A DNA stretch of 64,000 nucleotides from Xenoacremonium recifei. Its lineage: Eukaryota; Ascomycota; Sordariomycetes; Hypocreales; Nectriaceae. Positions 20,388 through 29,841 of this stretch are shown in pieces; within the stretch, counting starts at the first letter, position 1; each line of letters opens with the position of its first letter. The notes under the pieces were generated by a model. It made no database searches. It saw nothing but the letters and a program-made list of their open reading frames with translations, and was not told the DNA's origin. A program made the translations under genes and the position numbers. The stretch spans positions 372,001 to 436,000 of the forward strand of contig WOFQ01000016.1 of the NCBI GenBank assembly GCA_012184525.1. The letters are read 5' to 3'.

Positions 20388-21586
20388 ATGGCGAAAACGA
20401 AGCACGCCAAGCGCAGCAGCGCTTCCGGCTCTCCCTACGACCGTCCCACCGGGGGCAACTCCTCCTCTGCCGCCAACAAGAACAATGTCTTCAAGTTCAA
20501 CACCAACTTCGGTCAGCATATCCTCAAGAACCCTGGTGTCTCGGATGCCATTGTCGAAAAGGCCTTTCTCAAGCCCACCGACACTGTCCTGGAAGTCGGT
20601 CCTGGTACGGGTAACTTGACGGTGCGAATTCTGGAGCGTGTCAAGAAATGTATCTGTGTTGAGGTCGATCCGCGCATGGCGGCTGAGGTGACGAAGCGTG
20701 TACAAGGCACGCCTGAGCAACGGAAACTGGAAGTTCTGCTGGGCGATGTGATCAAGACGGAACTACCCCAGTTTGACGTCTGCATATCCAACACTCCTTA
20801 TCAGGTACGACTCAATGAGCTCTGATACATTCTCTCGGCATAGTGGCTTACGCATAATAGATCTCCAGTCCCCTCGTCTTCAAGCTTCTGTCTCTCCCTA
20901 ACCCGCCGCGCACCTCCGTCCTCATGTTCCAGCGCGAGTTTGCTCTCCGACTCACAGCCCGCCCGGGCGATGCCCTCTACTGCCGACTTTCCGTCAACGC
21001 GCAATTCTGGGCCAAGATCACGCACATCATGAAGGTCGGCAAGAACAACTTCCGCCCGCCACCCCAGGTTGAGTCGTCGGTTGTGCGCATCGAGCCCAAG
21101 ATTGGCAAGGACCGGCCCAACGTCAGTTGGGACGAGTGGGATGGCTTGCTGCGTGTATGCTTCGTGCGCAAGAACAAGACTCTCCGCGCTAGCTGGCTCG
21201 GCACTAAGGAGGTGCTCGCTATGGTCGAGAAGAACTACCGCACCTGGTGCGCAATGAACGGCGTGCCCGTCGACGACAGCCTTGTTGAGGACGGCGACGC
21301 TGAGGATATGGAAGTCGAGGACGCGGGCGATGCCGAGGAATGGGGCGGTATGGATGTTGACGAGGATGAGGCGCCCGAGTTCTTTAAAGAGATGCGCAAG
21401 GATACGTCGGCGAAGACAAAGAGCAAGCGGAAGAAGACCAAGGTGGCCGAGCTCGTCCGCGAGAAGATCCGCAAAGTGCTCGAGGATGTCACTGAACTCG
21501 CTGACAAGCGATCCGGGAAGTGCGATGAGAATGATTTCCTACGGCTGCTGTTCGCTTTCAACGAGGAGGGCATCCATTTCTCATAA
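20388..21586 (+). CDS. DIM1: 18S rRNA (adenine-N6,N6) dimethyltransferase Dim1
   Basis: Two exons, 20388-20804 and 20861-21586, giving 380 aa. The 56-nt intron (GTACGA...ATAG) falls inside motif IV and splicing restores SNTPYQISSPLVFKLL. KsgA/Dim1 motifs in order: NTNFGQHILKNP, VLEVGPGTGNLTVRIL (SAM site), CVEVDPRMA, GDVIKTELPQFD, NTPY (catalytic), MFQREFALRLTARPGD, and FRPPPQVESSVVRI. The enzyme dimethylates two adjacent adenosines near the 3' end of 18S rRNA and is needed for pre-rRNA cleavage in the nucleolus. The start MAKTKHAK (basic) at 20388 was chosen over an upstream in-frame ATG at 20271 because it matches Dim1 N-termini. An acidic insertion (about residues 272-305, with DGDAEDMEVEDAGDAEEW) enlarges the C-terminal part compared with yeast Dim1. 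Confidence 0.95.
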
Positions 21587-22358
21587 TGTTATGATGAGCG
21601 GTTGAGCAACGGATGGTATGAGGGTGACTGGAGCAATGGCAAAGGCGTTTAGGGTTTCATGGGAGCACAAAAGCTTGGAAGATATTAGAGTAGATGATGA
21701 GGATACCTTGACTGATTTTTATACGACATCTCAATACAAAGCTCACACCACAACTACAAAAGCCTTTGTTTGAGGAAGTTCAAATCAATTTCTTGCGCTG
21801 CCACTGAGAGGCCTCTTATGGCCATTGCAATTCCCTTCACTATATACTTAAACCATCGCTAATTGCCATTCCCGGCTTCGCATCTTTTATCTTCTTTGTT
21901 GGGTAGTAGTAGTAGTAGTAGTCATAAGGCGTTACAATTACAACGTGTAGTTGCCACTTTTCCATCTCTAAATTTTGAAGAAAAATCAATAAAAAGACAC
22001 AAGGAACTCCCAAAGTCAAACTGTCCCTGCCACGCTCATATAATCTTCGCCCGAATTGTTTATCCGGACGAGATGCAAGGCGGCGACAGCAGGGAAGTGA
22101 CCCAAAAATAGAACCCCCAGGTAACACCGGACAGGAAAGTCGTCAGCTTGTCCATAACCAAATTAGAGCAAAATATCTCATGTGAGTGCCAGTTCCCGTG
22201 ATGATCAACCATGTTGTGTGGGTGGGAAATGCGCATCCAACGCCGCTTGCTCCTCGAGATGCTGTACCATGCTCGCTCAATATACACAAAACAATGTCTG
22301 CTTTATGTGACAAAGGAAAGGCTAGACGAGCGGGCTACCGCACGTGTAGCCCGTCCGC
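21587..22358. other. Convergent 3' region of DIM1 and VAC7
   Basis: About 770 nt, relatively AT-rich, with a GTA trinucleotide repeat at 21903-21922. Probably the 3' UTRs of both genes. No gene was seen. Confidence 0.5.
21903..21922. repeat. GTA trinucleotide repeat
   Basis: About six and a half tandem copies of GTA in the convergent non-coding region between DIM1 and VAC7. Confidence 0.75.
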
Positions 22359-25142
22359 CTAGGTAAAAGGTTCCAGTGTGGTGCCGTTAGGCTTCAGGGA
22401 CGGATCGTTGGCGGAATTTGGCTTCACTGTCTTTCGACCCGAGACGGTGGCGCTGCGGACCCGAGCACTCATCGGAAGGCTATACTGCACAACGCCCTTA
22501 AGAATGAGGTCGAATTCGTTCTGATAGATGCGCTCCCATCGTCTCGAGCCGCCCGCTGTGCCGTTCAGGGGATACGCAAGCTGAACTTCGCCGGTGGACG
22601 AGGAGGTTCCCTGATGGAAGAGGGAGCCCTCGAAAGTGAGGGGACTGTCGAATTCCGTGATCCGTCCTAAAAGTACATTTGGTTTTTGATCGTCGTTGTC
22701 ATCTGGAGGATCGAGGTTCCCGTCGTCATCATCACCGTCGTCAGGGTTCTCGACTTCTTTGATGAGACGTATATCCTCTGGTCCGTGAGGGCGGTCCCAC
22801 CAGTCTGAGTCTGTCCCAGCAAACTCAGACTTGGCGAAGACCTCCAGATTCGCGTGGTCGATTGTGACGACGACGATATTGGGGTTGTGTGCCTTGACTG
22901 TGAGATCAAACATCAAGACTTGCTCGCTCGTGACGACGCTGTGGATCGCCGTAATTTCAATGTCAGTCATAGGCTGCGATGTTGCGAACATAAAGCCAAT
23001 CGCCCCTGTGACGACCAGCATAAGCATCATCGTGAGGACGAGGCATGCCGCAAATCTATTCAGAGCGGATTGCCTTCGAGTAAAGGTCTGAGACTCGGCC
23101 TGCCGTAAGCTGTGAGGACCGCGTCTCACGCGGTTAGATCGAGCCGATCGAATAGATCCCATAAGAGGCGTCCGTTCATCGTCGGCACCAGTCGTGTCAT
23201 CCAAGTCATAACTTGATGACATTTGCATTGCGGTGCGTTGCTTGTTGTGATAGGGGCCTCGACCAGAGTGGTTGTTTCGGGGACTTGGGGGCCCGGACGA
23301 ATTTCGAGAGCTGTTCATCTTCGTTCTCGCCGCGTTGGGAAATGGCGATTCATTGTCCAAGATTGACGGGTGGCTATTCCCAACCTGGCGGCCCCAGCGT
23401 CCGATATGATGGTGATGTCTGGCAGTACCTCGAGCAGAACCACCAGCGCTTCGCCCTGAGCCCTTGCCATCCTCGTCGCCGGTGGTTAAGTTGTCGGTCG
23501 TGTTGCCATTGAAGGTATTGACAAACTTCATGCCCTTCTTGGGGCCGTGTGCCGGGCCAGCACCCTCCATGACGCCGTAGATGGAGCGTAGGTTTTGGCG
23601 ATCAGCTTGGCTTACCATTGACGTGGCACTCGGCGTTCGAGAGTGAAAGCGTCGTCCAGCACGGTCGTTGTTGTCTGGAGGATTCGAGTCATACACAAAC
23701 GTCTCCTCGGAATCGGAGGTATTGGTTTCATCAATCGCGCTGGCGATCTTGGCCTCAAAGATATCTGCCTTTGAAGAAGCTGCGGGTCGTCGGGTTAGCA
23801 ATGTGGTCACGGGATGAAAGCTCAAACTCTGGGTTCGTGGTCCAGGCAAAGAGTGACGCGGACTTGTCGGTCCATCATCATACGAAGCCTGACTGGAGGT
23901 GGTTGAGCTCGGACAGGCACCAGCAGCGAGGCCGAGGGACCTTGCGGACTGACGATGGCCGAGCCGGGGATGGAGTTGACTAGAGAATGAAAATGGTGTC
24001 TCACCAGTTCCGGGGTTGACTGCGGGCTGCTTGCGCGTTGACTTCTTCTTGTCCTTCTTGGGCTTGATGGTCTCCGTGCTGGGTTTCGTCTTGAGAGTGC
24101 CGTTAGGTTCGACTTTGGGACCTGTCGTTAAGGCAACTTGAGGAACGCTGGGGACAGTCTCGGTCTCAACTGTCATGCTCTGCGTAGCGCCGTCTTGCTT
24201 TGCCTTCATCTGCTTCGTCGACATGGCGCTCGATTGCCTGCTAATGAGCGGCGGAGGAACCGAAGTCGTCCTTCGGGGTTCGGCTCTGCTGTTGCCGCTG
24301 TCGCTACCACTTTCAGCAGCCAGATTGGGTCTTGCGCGCAGTGGCCGAACATTGTCCAAGGCACTGTCGGAGTGGTTCTCGGAGCTGATGAGCTTCTCCT
24401 TGACCTTTTCCACCAGCAATGAATCGCTGTTGGGCTGAGGTGAGTTGGGCAGGCTGACTTCCTGCACGGTTTCCAACGCAGCTCGTACTGGAGTTCGGAT
24501 CCCAGACTGGAGATGCACATCCTCCATCTCACTCTCTGACGTGGCCGCCTGGGAATCAGATGGCTGAGGCTGCGGTTGTGGCGACGGGCTCGGCCGCTGG
24601 ACATTGATCGATGGCAGCTCCTGCTCGCTCCGACGGGACGTGAGGCCTGGCCTATACTGGGGGGGAGGCGACCGCAACCGCGGCGAGACGGGCCATCGGG
24701 GACTGTCTCTGAGATCGGGAATTGTGACGGGTTTTTGGGGCGTGGGGGCTTGTATGTTCTGATCTTGTGATGCGGGGAGCAAAACGGGCGTGTTAGTCGA
24801 CGAGAGTGAGCGCGAGGAGCTCGTCGGACCGGCGAGTTTAGGTCTTGTTTGTCGCGAGGGACTGATATCGGTTTGGCTGTTCTTGCGGGACCGCGTGCCC
24901 GGGAGCCGATTTGCAGAAGCCGTCCTTCGGGGGCGGCGGGTTGGGGAAGAGTCTCTGGAGGCCAAAGGCGAGGGGACGATGGAGTTATTGGCTGAAGATT
25001 GTTTCGAGGCTGCCTGGTTTCCGGTAGTTGCAGACGTGGGAGTTGCCGAGGGGTCTGGGGTGTTTGAGCGCCGGTTGGCCATCCTCGTGGGAGCATGGTC
25101 GACGCCTGGGTTGCCGTCTGCGACGGCTGATGACCTGTCCAT
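22359..25142 (-). CDS. VAC7: Vac7-like vacuolar segregation protein (PtdIns(3,5)P2 regulator)
   Basis: Single exon, 927 aa. The first ~690 residues are disordered, rich in Ser, Pro, Arg and Thr, with conserved-looking islands (GARSRG-type basic patches, TSDSEETFVYDSNPP, FHSRTPSATSMVS, RNLRSIYGVMEG). One transmembrane helix lies near 697-722 (CLVLTMMLMLVVTGAIGFMF). The C-terminal ~205 residues are lumenal, with ITAIHSVVTSEQVLMFDLTV, AHNPNIVVVTIDHANLEVFA and an acidic insert. This matches Vac7, which sits on the vacuolar membrane and activates the Fab1 lipid kinase complex with Vac14 and Fig4. The FVYDSNPP block in the tail is the part most like other Vac7 proteins. The regulatory role in this species is inferred. 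Confidence 0.88.
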   Translation of the reverse strand: MDRSSAVADGNPGVDHAPTRMANRRSNTPDPSATPTSATTGNQAASKQSSANNSIVPSPLASRDSSPTRRPRRTASANRLPGTRSRKNSQTDISPSRQTRPKLAGPTSSSRSLSSTNTPVLLPASQDQNIQAPTPQKPVTIPDLRDSPRWPVSPRLRSPPPQYRPGLTSRRSEQELPSINVQRPSPSPQPQPQPSDSQAATSESEMEDVHLQSGIRTPVRAALETVQEVSLPNSPQPNSDSLLVEKVKEKLISSENHSDSALDNVRPLRARPNLAAESGSDSGNSRAEPRRTTSVPPPLISRQSSAMSTKQMKAKQDGATQSMTVETETVPSVPQVALTTGPKVEPNGTLKTKPSTETIKPKKDKKKSTRKQPAVNPGTGETPFSFSSQLHPRLGHRQSARSLGLAAGACPSSTTSSQASYDDGPTSPRHSLPGPRTQSLSFHPVTTLLTRRPAASSKADIFEAKIASAIDETNTSDSEETFVYDSNPPDNNDRAGRRFHSRTPSATSMVSQADRQNLRSIYGVMEGAGPAHGPKKGMKFVNTFNGNTTDNLTTGDEDGKGSGRSAGGSARGTARHHHHIGRWGRQVGNSHPSILDNESPFPNAARTKMNSSRNSSGPPSPRNNHSGRGPYHNKQRTAMQMSSSYDLDDTTGADDERTPLMGSIRSARSNRVRRGPHSLRQAESQTFTRRQSALNRFAACLVLTMMLMLVVTGAIGFMFATSQPMTDIEITAIHSVVTSEQVLMFDLTVKAHNPNIVVVTIDHANLEVFAKSEFAGTDSDWWDRPHGPEDIRLIKEVENPDDGDDDDGNLDPPDDNDDQKPNVLLGRITEFDSPLTFEGSLFHQGTSSSTGEVQLAYPLNGTAGGSRRWERIYQNEFDLILKGVVQYSLPMSARVRSATVSGRKTVKPNSANDPSLKPNGTTLEPFT

Positions 25143-26312
25143 GTTGACGGTGGACGGTCGAGTCTAGAATGGTGGAGCGATGGTCGAGAGAGGTTTGCCC
25201 ACAAAGCAGGCCTAGCAGGGTCGTTGAATGTCTATGCAGTCGACGGACAAGACCATTGTGGTTGGCTCGTCATTGACACGGGCAGGATACAACAACGGGG
25301 ACCGGGACCGTCTGGCGCAGCGAGCAGGGTCGAATCAAGAGCGTCGGGGAAGTCGAGAGTCGTAGGCAGGGCGCGCGAGCACGAGCACAGGCGTGATACC
25401 CAACCTATTCCGGCTGTTACTTGTCGGATCGACGACGCGGGAGAGGCCGTCGTCGCCACAGACAAGACGTACGGACGGGATGGTTGGGTCGGACGGCGAT
25501 GCGATCAGGTTACTGCTGTGAGTGTGCCGCGTCGGTGCGTCGCAGTGCGTTGTGTTGTTCCTGTTCGGCGGGCTCTGGGGAGAGTGGAGGGGGGTATGAT
25601 GGGGAGGAGGAGAGGAGAAGAAGCGTAGGTTGGCAGCCGGGTCGGAGAAGGTTGTTCGAGACGACGTCGTTTTCGAGGTTTCCAGGTCGCAGTACCTCGC
25701 CCTGTGGTGTGGGTGCGAATACCTGCAGACGGTACGTGGCGGACGGGGCCTGGTACCAACCTATATCTGCACCGGGCACACACAAGAAACCTGGAAGGGG
25801 AAGATGCGACCTGGGGAAGCGCGCACTGATTGGCTGCGGCTGCTAGTGCGCAAGCATGACACAATCTGTCGGGTCGCCTGGCGACCAAGTGTGGATTTGG
25901 GGGGGTGAAGGAGCGCTGGAGGGTTCTGGGAGCTCACGTTCTGAGGCGGGCTAGCGGCGTCGGTCGCGGGAGAGGGCAATGGATGTCGTAATGTCCCGAC
26001 GGCTTGCTCGCCTGCTCGCTTGGGTTGGCACAGGGCGCCTTCCGAGTCTGGACTGCCCACCCCAGCACTCTAAGTCGGCCACTGCATATCTCGCCCTGAA
26101 GATTTTTCTCGGCTTCCTTTGATGAGCACGAGATGAGCTGATAGGCCTGGAATTCAAAATGATTTGGGATCATTAGCTCTGGTGGCTCCAGACTCTGGCC
26201 TTTGCACCTCCCTCCCTTGGACGAGGCGAACGAAATTTGGGCAGCCGGCAGGGCCACTGGCTGGCTCTTCCAGGGCGCTCAGGGGGTGTGCCTTTGTCCC
26301 GTCCTCTGTGCG

Positions 26313-26329
26313 GGCGGTACCGTACCGCC
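26313..26329. repeat. GGTAC-centred inverted repeat
   Basis: GGCGGTAC-C-GTACCGCC, perfect 8-bp arms around a single central base. One of a cluster of GTACC palindromes in the spacer upstream of VAC7. Confidence 0.65.
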
Positions 26330-27048
26330 ACGGCAATGCCTGAATGACTGGCTTCGTAAGGCGAGGTGCCTGATGCGTTACCGGTGTCGGTGCCGCTGTT
26401 GAGGGCCCATCAGGTACCTGTCCTCCCCCTGTAAGCCCTTGGCTGCCCCTCCCCCTTGCAAATCCATGAGGATGCAGCGGTGGCCATCAGCCATGTGCGT
26501 GATGTACTCGGTACCTGAGCGGCTTTGTTGTCTAGCGGCGGTTCTGCCCTGCCATGGCCAGCAGCGGGGTCTTCCGGTGGGCCTGGAGCGTTGCATGGCC
26601 CTGTCATCCCCGTACTCGGTACCTCACTCGCGCCCACACCCTTCCAGAGCGTCCGGGATTCTCGATGCCACCTTGTCCGGCCATCACATCCCGCTAGGAA
26701 GGCAAAAAGAAAGGGAAAAAAGGGAACTTTCTTGCGTCGTAGTGGATGGAAGCCATTGGAAGACGGAACAGGGTTTTCTGCACATTCCAATTCTCCGGGA
26801 TCACAGGATCACCCGGGAGGCAGGTTTGGCTGCTGATTTATTGCCGTTTGCGGCACCGTTCATAACTTTGGCACCGTCCCGACCCGTTCTGGGGCAAGCA
26901 ATGAACAGGGCAGTCACGACTGTTCCGTTTCACGTAGGTAGGCAGCCTCTGATGGCGTAGATCCAGCCTGTCCCACAAGTCCAACAACGTCTCTTTCCCA
27001 TCGACCTCAACGCCCAAAATCTCATTTCAACCATCAAAGCCGAAGCAC

Positions 27049-27063
27049 AAAAAAAAAAAAAAA
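27049..27063 (+). repeat. A15 homopolymer run
   Basis: Fifteen consecutive A residues in a non-coding spacer. It has no target-site duplication or coding relic next to it, so there is no support for a retroposed tail. Confidence 0.7.
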
Positions 27064-27284
27064 GGGCACGGAATCGGCTATTAGCTCATAAAATGGTGAA
27101 AATGACGGATTTGCTGCCCTTCGCTAGGCTCCTCAACAAACCTCCAATCATTCGGCCGTCGACTTCACGTCATGGATCGCACGCCGCCTTGGACCGGCGC
27201 TCCCGCGGAACGACGCCCTGAATCCCGCTGTCGCGCGCTACCGCTTCCCACGAGCCCGTCTGACAGATGTTGACGGGCGTGAGC

Positions 27285-27298
27285 GTCAGGTACCTGAC
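27285..27298. repeat. 14-bp perfect palindrome around GGTACC
   Basis: GTCAGGTACCTGAC is its own reverse complement. It lies in the spacer upstream of VAC7 and shares its GGTACC core with seven other sites nearby. Confidence 0.65.
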
Positions 27299-27858
27299 CA
27301 AGTGCGCGTGTGACCACGGGACAGGGTTGTAACCCGACGGACTGCTCGGGGCAGACAGCGAGATGGGCATGGGGCCGATGAGGACGACAGGAGGACGCCT
27401 TGGTTCTTGATACAGGCGTCCACACAATACGTACCCGTGGGCTACGCCTCTGGGAGGCTCATCTGCCACTCCCACTGCGGTCTCTTCCATGTACCCGCAT
27501 GGTAGCGGCCCCTGCGACTCCCTTCTGACCGCTAGTTTTGCTCCGGATGCCGCAGGGTTATTCGACAACAGGCGGCGCTGCCACTGAGCGAGTTGGGGCG
27601 CATTCCCCGCTGACACAAGTGAGACCCGTTGCCGGCGGCTGTCTCGCTGGATCCCTAGCACTGGGTCTACAGGAATGTGCTGCTACGTCTGCGACAAAGA
27701 CCTCTAGCGAGTCCGTCGGTACCGTTATTATTGCTGAATGCTCGTCCAGGTCACTGAATTCGTTCGTCCATCCTTGGCGACACAGCGTCGTTTATGCTGG
27801 GGTGGGAATATGTCCGGAGGAGAGACCCGGGATGCAAGCCTGTAACCAGTCTGCCATC

Positions 27859-27872
27859 ACGGAGTACTCCGT
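27859..27872. repeat. 14-bp perfect palindrome ACGGAGTACTCCGT
   Basis: Self-complementary 14-mer followed directly by ACCGTACG. The half-site ACTCCGTA recurs nearby (28455 region). Such ACTCCGT elements are frequent in ascomycete intergenic DNA; the binding factor is not known to me. Confidence 0.6.
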
Positions 27873-29841
27873 ACCGTACGAAGTGTCACAGACGGACAAG
27901 GCAACAGAGAACGCTCCTCCGGATATTGGCCACCCTGCTCTCTCCGGCACGGATATATATGGGCGTGGCATGATGCTTGGCCCTGGATCTGAATTAGGCT
28001 GGGAGATTGAGAGATGACGATGCCGAGGCTGAGCCACAGGGTTTCCCGAAATGAAACGGCATTGCTGACTCGGCAGAAGTGTTTGAGACGGCCCCCAACA
28101 TTCATTGAAGCCGTTCCCAGCCTCTGAAAGTTCACATGTGAGGTTTTGGACGGAGTGAAGACGTCCATGAATCAAAAGAGATCAAAGCAGAAGTCAAACT
28201 CTGTGAGCCCTGTTCTCATCTCAACCATCACAGGGACGATACTTTCGCCACGAAGCTTGCGGACTTCTCCTCTGTCTTCGGGGATGGGAGCTACATAGCG
28301 GCCGGCTGCTTGATATCAGCGTCTACTGGCTCAAGTATACCTGACTGGCGGTCTTATTGGCATGGCTCCTCACAGTCTTACACTCGCCGGGCTCACAGCC
28401 CCCCCTTCGGTACCAAACCCGCCATTTGACAATTCACACAACCCGGTTGCGTTTACTCCGTACGAGGGGCTGTCGGTTTGCTCCCCCTGTTGCTCCGTCC
28501 CACCAAATGACAGCCTTCCATGGCAGCCTCTCACAGGTCGACACGACACCAGTCAAGAGTCACCTCGAACGAGCACAAAGCACAGGACAGCCGCCAGAAA
28601 ATATCTCATGGATTCACGGATAGTTGCGCACTCCCCCGGATTCACGGTCTGGCCAGGGACATGGGTTGCTGCACCCAACACTCACATATGTACGGAATAG
28701 GCATGCACTCCATGTGAAGTCATGGCACACTGACGCCTATCTCTCTCTGCCTCGCATCAAGCAGAGACGTCACCGGCCTCAAACATGGTCTCAGACATCG
28801 CCTTGCCCAACAACAGCCCATGATGCGCTGGTCCCCTCTGCCTCAGTCGTCGTCAACAGCCACGCCGCGCCGTCTGCGGGTTCCTGCGCAGATGATCACC
28901 CGTCCGCCCGCCGTCAACCTTCAGCGGCGCGGGATGGTACGAAGGCAACGCCGCCGTGATTCGCCCACTTGTCCATCGCTGCTTGGTAAGACCTGTGCTG
29001 CTGCGCTCTCGGTCTGCACACGTGCACCGCCCGTCCCGGTCTTAGGCGCGAATAGGGATGTAACACGCATGCCTGTATTGGCCCCCGGATGACTCGTGAT
29101 GCCTGGCCCCGAATAGGCATCGTCTGACTGTTGTTGTGCGTGCGCTCTGACACCATTTTCTTGAAGCGTAGGCTTTCCTTATCGCGATGCGAGGCCGCGA
29201 ACCGTTTTGCGAGAAGGAGGACTGCAACAGTCGTTAGATGTAGCGGTACTTGCTGAAACTGAGGTTTCAAATTCGCACATGCCTGGTGGTTGTTGCTATA
29301 GGTTGTTTGCACACGAGAAAGTGGTGATGCGCTTCAAGTATAAGTGAGATAATGAGATGAAATCATTTCTTCAATCCTGTTTCTATCGCCCCAGTCTCTT
29401 ATTCACTTGAATTTGCTCTAGTTAAAGGTATAGTATGTTCTTGATAAAGCGTTAGATAGATCCCAATCTCTCATCAGGGGTTCCCGTGACACCCGTCGCG
29501 TCCCCCTATATCAACAACCACATGAAATCTCAGTAATCAATAAAGCCCGTCAAGCAGTCTAAGAATTTGCTTATTCGAATGCGTGTCGACCCGCCGAGCC
29601 GTTCAATAACCCAGAAGCCCAACGCCGCCGTCGTATCTCACTCACATCAAGTCCTCCCCTCCACCAGGCGAGGCAGACATAAAATCGTACATGAACATCC
29701 CTCTTCCTCCTCATCGACCACATATATATATCCAACCCGCCCTGGCTCCAAACAGAGAAACAACTTGCCCTCCTGCGCCTCCCTCCTTTCCATTAGAGTA
29801 GTAGCTTTGGCCTGTAGATTTTCATTGAAGTTCAAGCGGCA

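Larger units (their letters stand above)
25143..29841. other. Long gene-free stretch upstream of VAC7
   Basis: About 4.7 kb without a supportable protein gene; open frames here are short, uncoupled to splice signals and unlike known proteins. The left end must hold the VAC7 promoter/leader; the right end holds the 3' UTR of the coiled-coil gene. Between 25750 and 28415 there are eight GGTACC sites, several in longer palindromes (see findings), plus a 15-nt A run at 27049-27063 and the palindrome ACGGAGTACTCCGT at 27859-27872. It could host a long non-coding RNA or a distal regulatory region, which sequence alone cannot show. Confidence 0.5.

Noticed and set aside
23976..24000. Possible 25-nt intron in VAC7 (GTGAGA...CTCTAG)
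   Set aside because: Too short for a fungal spliceosomal intron and the reading frame is open through it.
27049..27063. A15 run as a retroposon or retrogene tail
   Set aside because: No target-site duplication or coding relic upstream.
28357..28700. Open frames in the spacer upstream of VAC7
   Set aside because: Short, overlapping, and rich in Ser/Thr/Pro/His without domain similarity; treated as non-coding.
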